From positions 36,347,198 to 36,411,197 of the forward strand of contig JASEVX010000005.1 in assembly GCA_031761405.1 (NCBI GenBank): a DNA stretch of 64,000 nucleotides, written 5' to 3'. The DNA comes from Serripes groenlandicus. Its lineage: Eukaryota > Mollusca > Bivalvia > Cardiida > Cardiidae. Below, piece after piece: positions 43,481 to 55,276 of the stretch. The position numbers were made by a program, and so were the translations under genes. Each line of letters begins with the position of its first letter. Position 1 is the stretch's first letter. A model generated the notes under the pieces. The model worked only from the letters and a program-made list of their open reading frames with translations, searched no databases and was not told the origin of the DNA.

Positions 43481-44345
43481 TTATGAAACAAATCTCCAGC
43501 AGACAACTTTGAAATCCTCTGGAGAAACAAATTGAAAATCAATTTTTGTTTTAGAATGGATTTGAAAACATTGTGGCAATAGGATAAATTTAAAGACATT
43601 AGAAAGCATCTATTTGTTTGAAAGGGTTACACAATTGTGAGAGCCTTGTAGATACAGAATGACAGAAATGCCATAAGACATTACATCTGATGCATCCCAT
43701 AATAGCTTTTTGATTGAATCAGTTTGTGGCAGTTCTCTGAGGCAGGAAGGATTTCAGAAGTTTCATCTTGAATAAATTAGCTCATTTGTAAAATGTAATA
43801 TTTACAAGAACTGTAGAAGACATTTTAGGATTCATGAAGAATAAAATATATATTTGTGTTTTTCCACACTAACACTCACTCTGTCAGCTGATTCTAATAT
43901 GTACCCACCATCAGATATAGCCTTGTTGAGAACAAAAGTAGATACTTCAAGGTTATCCATGTAACTGATAAGATATTCAAGAGTTTTCTGTTTAACCTAG
44001 AAAAGAGGAGTTATATGCCCAAAACTATAAAACTCTTAAACGTTCTCCGTGCTCTGAAATGAACTCCATGCTCCAAATTAGACTTGTGATTGGTCAATTT
44101 CGAGAATGAATATGCTTCTGACCAATCTGCATGATACCTGAGCACAAATTCTGAATACAGATTAACCTATTCCCTCATACGACAATTCTGCAGCAGACGA
44201 CTTTGAACATATTTTGTCAAAAAATAGAAAATCTCCATAATTGAATGGATAACCTATGACTAAAAGTGGAAAACATTGTGGCAAAAGGAGAAATTACTTG
44301 TTTTGAGCAATTTCTTCTATTGTCACTGTTTTCTAAAAGCCATTT
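43476..44345. repeat. MITE remnants in intron 5
   Basis: A reduced copy at 43476-43630 (TTAACCCTTATGAAACAAAT) and a better one at 44162-44340 (TTAACCTATTCCCTCATACG, right end truncated at AAAGCC). The part between is unique sequence shared with copy B. Confidence 0.6.
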
Positions 44346-44832
44346 TTTATGAGCAGTTTATGCTCTGAAGACCATGTTATTTGCCAAGGTTTCAAATTCA
44401 TATGTATCAAGGTGAAGGTTAAAAAACCTCTCTGATCTATAGGTCTCAATTTAGACATTGAACGAAGAAACCCAGCTTCCATTTCAATCTTATTCAGAAA
44501 CATTTTTTCTAACAATTTCTGCATGTATATTTGTTCATATCAACCATGAGCTTTATAATTATGCTTCAGTTGATATTATAATTTCTGTCCTTATCCAAAT
44601 TTAGGCACTTTATTTATTTTTTTATTTGAAGCAGATGACTTCTTAGAAATTGAATTGATCATTTTCTTACGATGTTTTGTATTCTATTTTGTCTTATAAA
44701 GATTTTCAAATTGCTTTTTTCAGATATTTTAAAAAATGTTTTCTGTAGTCAGTCCCTTGTGTGAAGGATTAAAGAGAGCATAATACTTCTACCAGACAAT
44801 ATATGTTAACTCCTTTTATTTTCTTTCTCCAG

Positions 44833-44987
44833 TGTGTGCCATTACCAGGAAAGGGATTTGACCCTGGAGCATATAAATGTCAATGTCGTCAAGGTTACGA
44901 GTACCCATTCATCGATTTATCTTGGTTTTTCCACGGACAAACAATGGAAGAGGAATATGGCAAAAAGCTTAAAGGCCAAGCCAATAG
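44833..44987 (+). CDS. Exon 6: EGF-like domain 2
   Basis: 155 nt: 51 codons plus two bases (AATAG/GTAAGT, phase 2). It reads CVPLPGKGFDPGAYKCQCRQ, GYEYPF, then a linker LSWFFHGQTMEEEYGKKL. It is the same cysteine and glycine pattern as EGF 1 and GPR158/179. The last EGF cysteine is probably the one in the next exon (DTLKC). The acceptor TTTCTTTCTCCAG is strong. No copy is found in segment B. Confidence 0.87.
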
Positions 44988-45698
44988 GTAAGTGAGCATT
45001 ACTCAAATCTTGGCTGATACCTGAAAACATATACGAACATTTTTGGAAACTCCATTTAAATACAAGTACAATAATTGAATATAGTTGAAAATATGGTGAC
45101 AAAAGAAGAAATTGCTCGTTATGAATAATGTCCCAGGACAGCTTAAATATGTTGTTAACCTGTCATTGGTATCTACAGTGGTATGTAAGGAAGGTGAACA
45201 CTGATTGCAATTACCTTGATGAATTAACCAATTGCATTATATGCAGCCTTTTAATTCTTTCATATTATAAACTGTGAAACAATATCATTTTATGCAGATT
45301 TACGATTAACCCCATCCCCACTTTGGTTGAGAGTCTCTAATGACCCAGGAGAAATATGTTGACAAACTGTCATTGGTAACTACAGCTGCATCCACAGCAG
45401 GATTGGTGTATGCTTAATGTTTTTCATTTAACTTTTGAATTTGCAAGCTCTGTTGTTTTCAGACTGCTCTAGTTTTTCACTGTCAACTCCAATCCTAAAT
45501 TTCTTTCATCTTAGAAATGAGAAATGTATTCATTTTTTGGGTTTTTTCATGTTTTTCGCATTTAAAAAAACATATCTTGTACCCAAATATTCAACTTAGA
45601 TACTCACATGTCAACAGTGAAATCATTGTCATAGGTCTTATGATGTAAATGGTTAAGGTGATTTGATCTATTGACATTTTGTTTTTCTCTACTTTCAG

Positions 45699-45801
45699 GT
45701 ACGATACCTTGAAGTGCCGTATTGCAGGAGCAGGTTCTATCGTAGCAAGCTGGACACTCATCTGTTTCACCACACTGTTCTTGCTCATCTGGGGTCATTA
45801 A
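45699..45801 (+). CDS. Exon 7: C-terminal hydrophobic tail and stop (GPI signal or single membrane anchor)
   Basis: 103 nt: one base completes AGG, then 33 codons and TAA. It reads YDTLKCRIAGAGS followed by a hydrophobic stretch ending LICFTTLFLLIWGH. Small residues AGAGS before about 18 hydrophobic residues that run to the very C-terminus are the layout of a GPI-attachment signal. A tail-anchored single pass with three cytosolic residues is the alternative. In GPR158/179 the corresponding place leads into seven transmembrane helices and a long cytosolic tail; here translation stops. The acceptor TCTACTTTCAG is good and the phase fits exon 6. Confidence 0.8.
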
Positions 45802-45889
45802 GATTACAGCAATATCTTATTCTATCCATACAGGATATAAACACATGTTTAAGGCTTTGCAGCAGATGGCATTATGAAAACATTGTCGA

Positions 45890-45895
45890 AATAAA
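45890..45895 (+). promoter_or_regulatory. Polyadenylation signal AATAAA
   Basis: Canonical hexamer 89 bases after the stop codon of exon 7, within ATTGTCGAAATAAACATTGT. It is plausible as the 3' end of the Cache/EGF gene. AATAAA is frequent by chance in such AT-rich DNA. Confidence 0.45.
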
Positions 45896-45899
45896 CATT

Positions 45900-47870
45900 G
45901 TCGAAATAGTTTTCAATGTTTTCAAATTGTTATCAATATTAAAACTATAATATATTTCAATTTGTCCAGATATAACATATTATTCCTCCGATATTTTCAA
46001 AGCAGACAACTCGAAACAGAAACACAGAAAACTGTTTCTTTGATTCATTACATGAGTTGCAATTGTAGTCTACATAATATTGATAACAAGAAATACAAGA
46101 AAAAAAAGAAAATCTCCCCTTGTGAAAGTAAAGTTCTTTAATAAGGCAAAAAATATTTTTGCATGTACAAGTATATGCACAATAAACAAAATCTGAGGAT
46201 TTCTTTACTGTAAATTCATGAAAACACTTCCTTGGTTGAAAATTGGTTTGCATAGACTGATTTACACAATCGTTAATTTTAGAGAAAAATATTTGACTTT
46301 AAATGGCAAAAGTGCTGCAAAAGCCTTTGACTGTGTGTTTGTTCATGTCCTGTCTACATGTTTGTGATTAATTTAATCCTTTCCCACATATAACAAATCT
46401 GCATTAGAAGACTTGTAGACGAAAATATGGGAACTCTAGAAATGAAGGGACAACTATTGAATAAAAATGAAAATATTGCTGCAAAAGGAGGAATTGTTGA
46501 TATTTTTTAAAAAATCTCCTTATGCCACAATGTTTGGAAAATTGTCTGCTTCAAATGCATGTATATGAGGGAAAGGGTCTTATCCACATGGTGATTAAGT
46601 AATCTTGCTCAACTATGCAGAGAATAAGATCAAATTATAAATTCCATTTGTGTTTTTTTGTATATCTAAAACTCTTCTGATTTAGTTTTACTTGTATAAC
46701 ATTAAAATGGATTGGGTCACAGTTAAAGTACACATTCCAATTTTTAATTATTGGCTGGAAACTTTTAACCCTTTGATAGCAGGAATCAATTTCATGAATC
46801 TTTTTTCACCAGTATAGAGCCAGACCAGATCAGTGCATCCGTGCCCTTTGACCAGGCTCTATATTGTTGGCTGCTCAATTCAACTTTTTTATCTTCATAT
46901 TCTTAGATTTGGTTATGTACTCTTCCAAATGTAAAACTTGACAAGTTAAATTCAGCATTGAAAGTGTTTGTTTGTGTTTTGGACCTTTCATCGTAAATTT
47001 GAGCATGTTTACTTAAGAATTATGGATTTTATGTGATAATAATGCAAATAATAACCTTTTTCCTGATACAATATTAGATATTTCTGCCTAACATGAAAGT
47101 GCAATTTTTAGAACGAAGGTAGTCTATCAATTAAAACTTCAACTGATGTGATTTTGTAGGTGTGCAAGTTTTATTTTATTTTATCCGGAAATGGGTTAGA
47201 GATTGCAATAACTAGATAATTATTGTAAATAAGTAAAATATCAAATGCAATATTCTTTTCAGGAATATATAATATGTTTTTTTATCCATGATTTAAACAT
47301 ATTTTCATTGTTTAAAAAGTGCCTAGAGAATTTTCATGTCCATGTATACATATGTAAATACATTTCATTAGAAAAAAACATAAATAGAAATGTTCATACT
47401 CAATATAATCTTCCACATCATTGGTGGATTAATTCAATGCTCACAAACACCAAAAGACCTTGTGCATACATGGGTATTATTTTAGTACCGTATTTATCAT
47501 TTCCTCTTGTTCATTTTGCAATTGCAGCATTCACAGAAGCCAGTTAAATTAATGAACTTTTTTTTTTTTAAACATATTAAAACCTGTGTGAAAATTGACA
47601 TAGAAATACTTTTTGAACAAGTCTATTAAAATCAACAAACATTATCCAGAAAATATTGAATATAGGTAGTAACTTGTTTGAGACACAGGTACTTGACTGT
47701 TATGGTCTGGAAGTAAAGGCTATAAGGACTTGGTCCATCCATAAATTGTAAATATTTGAAGCAGTTTTACTGTAAAAATCTTAAAAACATCAGACATTGG
47801 TAATGGTTGTTCTTACATTGATGCTATCAAAGATACTGTTTATATATATGAGGTCATTTGTCTGGGAATC
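45900..47870. other. Intergenic, AT-rich, one MITE remnant
   Basis: A family A MITE in decay lies at about 46375-46582 (AATCCTTTCCCACATATAAC; AAGGAGGAATTGTTGATATT; GTATATGAGGGAAAGGGT). The rest shows only short frames and no further feature. Confidence 0.5.
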
Positions 47871-47871
47871 G

Positions 47872-48150
47872 GCCGAGCCCTGGCAGCTCAGTCGTTAGTG
47901 ACGCTAACTCTCAATCCAGAGGTTGTGAGTTTGAATCCCAGCTTGGACAACATTATTTCCAACGTTTGATCAAAGTCACTCTGACATTCGTCATTCATCT
48001 TTCACCAATTGGCTAATAGTCTATGTGGAAAAGCAGCCAGTTGCTTGGGAAGATTGTTGTGTGGAGTACTGGTGTGAGAAAACCAGGAAATGCATGATGG
48101 CCGCCGTGATATAACTGAGAAATTGTTAAAAACGGCGTTAAACCCCAAAC
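47872..48150 (+). mobile_element. tRNA-derived SINE, family 1
   Basis: GCCGAGCCCTGGCAGCTCAG head, AGTTTGAATCCCAGCTTGG as a decayed B box, body TGTGGAAAAGCAGCCAGTTG and end GTTAAAAACGGCGTTAAACC. It is about the same length as the 11873 copy and older by its mutations. Confidence 0.85.
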
Positions 48151-48625
48151 AATCAATCTGAAAACTGACATTTTGCTGCACTCAACATCAAAACCTGACC
48201 CAAGAAAGAACTTGACCTAAACATAGTTTCAGCAAAGTTTAGCCTTTAGACACACCACATTTGAAAGTGCAAGAGGTCTATTTATATCAATCAACTACAT
48301 GGACTATATACTTGGTTGGCAGTGCAGTTCATATACAATAATGGGTTATTTTTCGTCCTTGGCAGTCATATTTCCGGCTATGTAGCATAGTATATAGTTG
48401 TGTTGTTTGAGACCAGTCTGCATACTCCTACAGTACTTTCAGTTCTTTATAAGGAAGATTTCTGAACAATTAACTGATTTTGTTGTGAACAGGCACATGA
48501 CATTGTAGGGTTATCTTACAAAAGAGAAGGAATGCAGTGTACATAAATCATGGCTAGTTAAACGTTTTTCCATCATTCAAAAATAAACGGGCATACAGTA
48601 CTTGCCCTCTAGAGCAAGTGTCAGT

Positions 48626-48837
48626 TTAACTCTGTCAGCGCCAAGGCAATATTGAGCTTTTTGCAAACAATACAGATTCAGGTGTGCCAGCTCGTAACGA
48701 GCTGTCTCACCTGAAATCTGCATTGTTTGGCTGTGAGTTATAAAAATATTCCAAAAATCCTAAAACATGAAAATAGAGTCGTCCGAGTTCGAACATGGAA
48801 GAGTCTACTTTAAACAATTCGGCGCAGAAAGGGTTAA
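48626..48837. mobile_element. TTAA MITE, family B, copy 3
   Basis: TTAACTCTGTCAGCGCCAAG left end, TTCGGCGCAGAAAGGGTTAA right end, with the AGCTCGTAACGAGCT centre. Same length and layout as 39914-40126. Confidence 0.87.
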
Positions 48838-49043
48838 AGAAAGTGAACATTTGTATTGCATATCATGCCAATTATGCCAATTTTTAACTATCATCATTTC
48901 ATTTTGTATATATAGTTTTGTTTCCATAAAGTATATTTTGATACAACATTCATAATAAAATAATATGCTAACATAATTGATTGTATCTGTTTTCTGTGAA
49001 AGGAATTGTCCACGCCATGTGAAAACAAACCTGATTCGGTATC

Positions 49044-49265
49044 CTTAACCCTTACCCACATACAACATATATGCGTCGGCCGACGTTCGAAACATAGAGG
49101 AATACATTCGGACAACCTCTATAATATGTGAAAGTATAATTATTGAATACAGTTGAACATAATGTGGCAAAATGAGAAATGGCTGATCATGAGCATTCTT
49201 TTTTTTCCACAGTGTTTTCGAATATCGTTTGCTGTAGATTCATCTGCAAGTGGAAAAGAATAAAG
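49044..49265. repeat. Decayed MITE family A
   Basis: TTAACCCTTACCCACATACA at the left; GTGGCAAAATGAGAAATGGC centre; GCAAGTGGAAAAGAATAA at the right. Confidence 0.6.
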
Positions 49266-49439
49266 TAAAGACTAATGATTCAGAGCAAATTGCATACTTG
49301 TGCAGCGGATTTTTAATCGCAAGACATTAAGAGTACATAAAGTACGACTTTATATATAATGCTCGCCAAATGGCTTCATGCCGAAAGGCTAGGGTAAACA
49401 ACCCCAAACCATCATCACGACTTTATAGTGAATGGGAAT

Positions 49440-50225
49440 CTGTGTCACATGGGGAAGGGGAATTCCATACTAAATAGTGAATAGGGTTTTCAATGCAACA
49501 TAAAGAACAGGATTCCCTGCCACATGGGAAGGGGAATTCCATGCTAAATAGTGAATAGGGTTTTCAATGCAACATAAAGAACAGAGGATTCCCTGCCACA
49601 TGGTGAACGTATTATTCTATGCAACATGGTGAACGAGGTATTCAATGCGACATGGTAAACGAGGTATTCAATGCAACATGGTAAACGAGCTTTTTAATGC
49701 CACACGGTGAACGATGTATTCACTGCCACATGATGAACAGAGTAGTCAATGCCATATGGTGAACTAAGTACTCAATGCCAAATGGTGAACAGAGTATGAA
49801 ATGCCTCATGGTGAACATAGTATTCAATGCCACATGGTGAACGAGGTATTCAATGCCACATGGTGAACAGATTAGTCAATGTCACAAGGTGAACGAGGTA
49901 TTCAATGCCAAATGGTGAACATAGTATGGAATGCCACGCGGTGAACGAGGTATTCAATGCCAAATGGTGAACAGAGTATGGAATGCCACGCGGTGAACGA
50001 GGTATTCAATGCCACATGGTGAACAGATTAGTCAATGTCACAAGGTGAACGAGGTATTCAATGCGACATGGTGAACGAGGTATTCAAGGCTACATGGTGA
50101 ACGAGGTTTTTAATACCACACGGTGAACGATGTATTCAATGCCACGTGGTAACAGAGAAGTCACTGCCACATGGTGAACGAGGTATTCAATGCCACGTGG
50201 TGAACAGAGTATCCAATGTCACATG
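49440..50225. repeat. 26-bp minisatellite, about 30 units, with a 5' higher-order part
   Basis: The unit TGCCACATGGTGAACGAGGT plus ATTCAA is repeated with many substitutions and length changes. At 49440-49600 two longer blocks (about 85 bp, containing GGGGAAGGGGAATTCCAT and AATAGTGAATAGGGTTTTC) show an older higher-order arrangement. Much more diverged than the 13092 array. Confidence 0.9.
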
Positions 50226-50261
50226 TCCTGAACAAAAATTGAGTAAATGTACATGTATTTC

Positions 50262-50960
50262 AATCCTTTTCCATATATATGTACACATCTGTAGAAGACG
50301 ACTCTTACAAACATTATGAGAAACGGCTCATTATTCTCCTTTTGCCAAAATGTTTCAAATCTTTGATAATTCTACTTTTATTTCTGAAGATTTTCTTATT
50401 GTTTGCCTTGAAGGTTTAAACTTGTCTGCTGCAGATTTTCTGTATTCGGAAAAGGGTTAAAACTTAAAAGGTGTGTCCGGATATTTTAACTTTTCTCTGT
50501 AGTTTGGCTTAGATTGGAAGAGTCCAACAGATGTCTGGAAGTGGTTATGTTAATGATTATATGTGCCATCATTTAATTGCTCTATAACGTATTCTTTCCC
50601 TGATACAGATGTCATTTGACACCTTTACGGCAGATGAAATTTTCTAATTGGCAAAGGTAACAACTGCTCAAAACAAACAATTTCCCAATGTTCCAACATT
50701 TATTCCAATTCGGTATCAAGATCATGATCCCTTTTTTACAGATGTTTCATTTTTGAAGCAGATGACTTTGAACATATTTTGTCAAAAAATAGAAAATGTC
50801 TATAATTAAATGGGTAACCTATGACTTAAAGTGTAAAACATTGTGGGAAAAGGATAAATTGCTCGTTTTGAGTAATTTCTTCTTTTGTCACTATGTTTTC
50901 AAAAAGCCGTCTTCTGCAAAAGCGTCAGAAAGCGTCTATACGAGGGAAGAGATAAACTTG
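50262..50960. repeat. Three neighbouring MITE family A remnants
   Basis: 50262-50460 (ends GTATTCGGAAAAGGGTTAA), about 50590-50745 (ATTCTTTCCCTGATACAGAT, central only) and 50750-50955 (AAGCAGATGACTTTGAACAT; AGCGTCTATACGAGGGAAGA). None has both ends intact. Confidence 0.6.
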
Positions 50961-51732
50961 TTCTATGGCCATTTAAAGCAAACACTATGATCACTCAAAC
51001 CAACAGTAGTCAATGATTGTGAACTTCAATGTGACAAAGAGGTAATTGCTTGTCACATGCAACATCTCCCTTTCCTCACAATATTTACCTCAAATTGAAG
51101 AAAGAGAATAAAGCATTTGGGTGGGGGTAATGTGTATATAAAACAACAAACCCTTCAAATCCATAACTATTATCTAACAGTGAAGTGGTTATTCAGCAAA
51201 AAATGATCAGAATATTGCAGACCCGGTCTATATTCAGACGAATCAAGCGACCTCCTGTCATGTCAGAGATTTTAAACAACTGAAACTCGGGCATATATTT
51301 TTAGGTTATTGTGATCGCCTTGTGTCCGGCGTGAGTCGTCCGTCAACATCATCTCCTCTGTAACCAGTTGGTCAATTGGGATAAAACTACACTTAAAGCA
51401 TCCTCCCACATAGCATGTATTCACACTGTAATATATAAAACAAATTGGTGCAAAGTAAGTGCAACCGTTTAGAATATGCAGAGAAAGGTATACATTCAGG
51501 TGCATTGTCCTTTGTAAGAGCCAAGAATGTGTTAGTCTAGAGTGCCCAATTCGGCAACGAGCTATAATAACCTGTTCTCGACGAATGTACCTGTAAAAGG
51601 GGTTCCATTCGCCATGAAGATTGTATATAGTTAAAATATTATGTAGGTTTAAAATCTGAATATGGAACTTTAAGGTCTGAGATTGGTAAAGATAACGCGG
51701 ACATTGCATTTTCGTCCGTCTTCTCTTTACCT

Positions 51733-51961
51733 TTAACCCGTTCCCTCATATATATGCTTTCTGACGACTCCGCAGCAGACAGCTTTTTGAAAACATAGCG
51801 ACAAAAGAAGAAATTGCTCAGAACGAGCAATTTCTTCTTTTGCCACAATGTTTTCCACTTTTAGTCATAGGTTATCCATTCAGTTATAGAGATTTTCCAT
51901 TTTTGACAAAATATGTTCAAAGTCGTCTGCTGCAGAATTGTCATATGAGGGAAAGGGTTAA
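51733..51961. mobile_element. MITE family A, TTAA at both ends
   Basis: TTAACCCGTTCCCTCATATA on the left and CATATGAGGGAAAGGGTTAA on the right; centre AGAAATTGCTCAGAACGAGC with GCAATTTCTTCTTTTGCCAC. 229 bp. Confidence 0.9.
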
Positions 51962-52339
51962 TACCTAACTGTCTAGGTATCCAACAGAAAATAAATTTAT
52001 TGAACTCCAACACGGATAAAATTCGCTGAATTAATCCACAATCAAGAAGATTCTCAAACTTCTGATTATAGCCTGTACAGAAGAAAGTGTCAGGGAAAAT
52101 AATAAAGCCGGTAAAATCTGATTATTCAGCTATATCAATAGCCTTCAACTCTGCAGAGAAATTAGAATATTTATCATAAGGCGAGATTTTTACCACATAC
52201 TGCGGCAGATGCTACAGAGTCGTCTGTGTAATTTGGTATAAGGCAAAGTAAGATTCTTAAATTTCATTGAATTTGGCATGAAATACATGTCTATTTCAGA
52301 CTTTTTTATTAGCAGCGAGATCGAAACGAAATGTGTCCA

Positions 52340-52622
52340 TTAATTGATTGGGGTTCAACAATTGTCCAATCAAATCACGGCGGCCAGTTCACCTACTCAA
52401 GTTTCTTGGCTTTCTCACACCAGTACTTTATACAACGTTCTTTCAAAGCAACTGTCTTCTTTTCCACATAGACTGATAGCCCATTGGTGGAAGACGAATG
52501 CCGCTTGTTCACAATGACGCTTGTCAAACGTCGGAAAGAATGTTGGCCGAGCTGGGATTCGAACTCACAACCCATGGATTGACAGCCTGAGTCGCTACCG
52601 ACTGAGCTACCGGGGCCCGGCT
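52340..52622 (-). mobile_element. tRNA-derived SINE, family 1, minus strand
   Basis: Begins ATTGATTGGGGTTCAACAAT (tail side) and ends with B-box complement GGGATTCGAACTCACAACCC and CGACTGAGCTACCGGGGCCC. A family-2-like head fragment follows at about 52690-52765 (GTTGATCCCTAGTC). Confidence 0.85.
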
Positions 52623-52764
52623 TTAAGTGTCCAATTAGCAATATCTGGGACTTGACCCTGGTGAGCTAAAAAAAGATTCAGACTTTCATCGTGGTTTGTG
52701 ATTAGAGCTTCCGCCTTCAGAACCGGAGCCCAGGGGTTGATCCCTAGTCAGGTGATACTAAGGA

Positions 52765-53092
52765 CATTAATCTTTCCCATTTAAAATAAATCCCTAACAG
52801 ATGACTTTAAAAACATTAAAAATATCTTTAAATGATAGTATAATTATTCAATAAAGTTTAAGACATTGTGGCAAAAGGAATTTTGGAATTTCTCCTTTTG
52901 CCATTATGTTGTCAAGAGTCGTTAAAAAGTGTCTGTATAAGGGAAAGGGTTAACACAAAGGTAGCTACAGATGCATTTTGACATATCTACAGCAGAATGC
53001 TTTTCAAAACATGACAAATGGAGAAATTGCGCACGATTAACAATTACTCCGTTTTGCCATAATGTTTTCAACTATATTCAATTGTTTCAACT
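52765..53092. repeat. Two decayed MITE family A copies
   Basis: 52765-52954 (TTAATCTTTCCCATTTAAAA; TATAAGGGAAAGGGTTAA) and 52965-53092 (left half only: ACAGATGCATTTTGACATAT). Confidence 0.6.
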
Positions 53093-53843
53093 CGATTTAA
53101 TAATCAAACTCTTGTCTGCAACAAGCACCTTTTTAAATCATTATGAATTTGATACACAGCTTGCATATAAAGATACTCCTGTTCCTACAATGTTTATTTG
53201 TAAAAGAGTGTTGTAAATTCTGTTTATTGCAAAATCTGCTGGATGTTTGGCTGACAATTATCAACATTTAATGCTATTTCAGTTATAATCTAAAATTTAA
53301 ATATTATCTATTTGACTCTATCTGAGAGTATTTGTAGGGATATTCTGCTTTATACAAATAGAAAATGTACAAAAATTACCTCATTCGGTTAGTCTTCCAG
53401 GGATCATGGTTAAGATTCGATGAGTCTGCCATTGTGTAGAGTTCTTTTGACCATAGTTGATTGCATTCTTTAGTCCAAGATTAGAAACCATCATGATCAG
53501 ATTGGTCATGTTGTCCTTAACACTGTATCAAAATACATCTTCATAAACGGGAAAGGGTTAATAAATGTCTGTCTCTATATTCGATTAATAGCTTAGTGGT
53601 TTAAGTGAAAATGGGTTGTTAAAATGAATGTTTGAATCTAAACAATAATGCCTGTAAGGTTACTATGAAAAATGAGACTCTTTTTATGCGCTTTGGGGTT
53701 TTACATGAAAAACTGTTTTTGCCTAGGTCATTCCCTGTTTACTTTACATTTATGTGTGTGATGCACACCAATCAACTAAGCCATGAGAAATTGACAAGCA
53801 ATGCAATCTTTTCTTTTCCTGTTCGCGCATTGCATTCATTGTA

Positions 53844-54063
53844 TTAATCCTTTCCCACATACAACAGACTTGGAAATCATACCCGAAAAAAAAATGGTAA
53901 CTCCCTTTAAATGAAAATACAGTAATTGAATAGAGTTAAAAACATAGTGACAAAAGGAGAAATTGTTCGTTTTGAGCAATTTCTTATTTTGTCGCCATGT
54001 TTTCAAAAAGCTGTCTACTGCAGAGGCGTCAGAAAGCGTCTATATGAGGGAAAGTGGGGTTAA
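53844..54063. mobile_element. MITE family A, TTAA at both ends
   Basis: TTAATCCTTTCCCACATACA on the left, TATGAGGGAAAGTGGGGTTAA on the right. Located within copy B with no counterpart at the matching place in copy A. Confidence 0.8.
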
Positions 54064-55039
54064 TTGTGTTTTGAGAATGATTTTAGAGTTTACCCCTTTT
54101 ATAATATGTCATGTATACACATATCCATAACATTCTGTCGTTAATGAAAATGAATATTTATAACAACAAGACTAATACTTGTTAAAGCTATATGTTTGAT
54201 AATTTTTTACAAGCCATATCCAAAAAATCTTACATTGAACTTTTGTTTTTCTAATTCATTTTCACCTCCTTGCAATAATTCATATGAAATTGTTTAAAAT
54301 GAAAATGGCTTTTCGAATTGCAAAAGATGTTTTTAACGTTTTAATTTGTTGTAATCTAATAATATATTTTGATAGTTTACGTGCTTGTTGAAAAAGAAAG
54401 GGAAGTGAGATATACAAAGTTAACTGTCTATCACAAGTTTGAGAGGACAATTAAAGACAGTTGCATGTAACATGTCAACATGTTCAAGACACTCTATTTC
54501 AGAGGATAAAAGCGCTATAAATTGTGTGTGTATTGGGCTATATATGGTGTTGGCCCTGGGTCTCCACTCAGTACATGTGCCCAGACGGCCAGTGAGTGTG
54601 CAGCTATTTTGTAGGATAAAGGAAACACTGACCTTTTCTTGGTATGATTTAAATATGTTTACTTGCTATTGATGTTTTAAATATTTTACTTTATTCTTTA
54701 ACATTTAAACTGTTTACCCGATACCTATCACAGATATTTATCACAATTTTATTATATTAAATTAAATGTGTTTAATGTTCTTAATCCCTGTTAAATTTAC
54801 TGCATCAAATACCACTGTTGAAAAGGATCCATTGCTTTATTAAAATAAGCAATTTTTACTTTTCCTAGAACTCTGAATAAAAATAATGGTTTCAAATTTC
54901 CAGAAGTATCATAACAATTTCAAATGTCATATTTTCCTGATTATTTCAAATTCAGGAAAATGATTAATAAGTAAACCGTTGTTAGTAACACATTACTATA
55001 TATTTTTTCGTTTGTACTATGTAATAATTCCAAATGGGA

Positions 55040-55276
55040 AGGACAATCTGAATTCCCACTTGTAGACGCATTTTGTTGCATCAACAGCAGATGTCATTTG
55101 AAAATAATTTGACAAAGGGAGAAATTGATTATAACGAGCAATTTCTCCGTTTGCCACAATGTTTTCAACTCTATTAAAAAAATAAACTTTCATTTATATA
55201 GAGATTTTCCATACTTTTGCCAAGATAATTTCAAAGTCGTCTGTTGTAGAAATGTTGTATATGGGAAAGGGTTAAA
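55040..55276. mobile_element. MITE family A, copy B counterpart of 38440
   Basis: CCCACTTGTAGACGCATTTT, hairpin AGAAATTGATTATAACGAGC..GCAATTTCTCCGTTTGCCAC, right end GTATATGGGAAAGGGTTAA. More complete than its copy A partner. Confidence 0.75.

Larger units (their letters stand above)
34270..44740 (+). repeat. Segmental duplicate, copy A (spans exons 3-5 of the gene)
   Basis: Many non-repetitive stretches recur in order at 53110-62350: 34290 (AAAGATACTCCTGTTCCTAC), 35860, 36010 (GATTAGAAACCATCATGAT), 37905, 38400, the acceptor array at 39052, EGF exon 39322, the block before exon 5 at 42350, exon 5, 43200, 43920 and 44360. Copy A keeps intact exons. Copy B is decayed. Confidence 0.85.
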
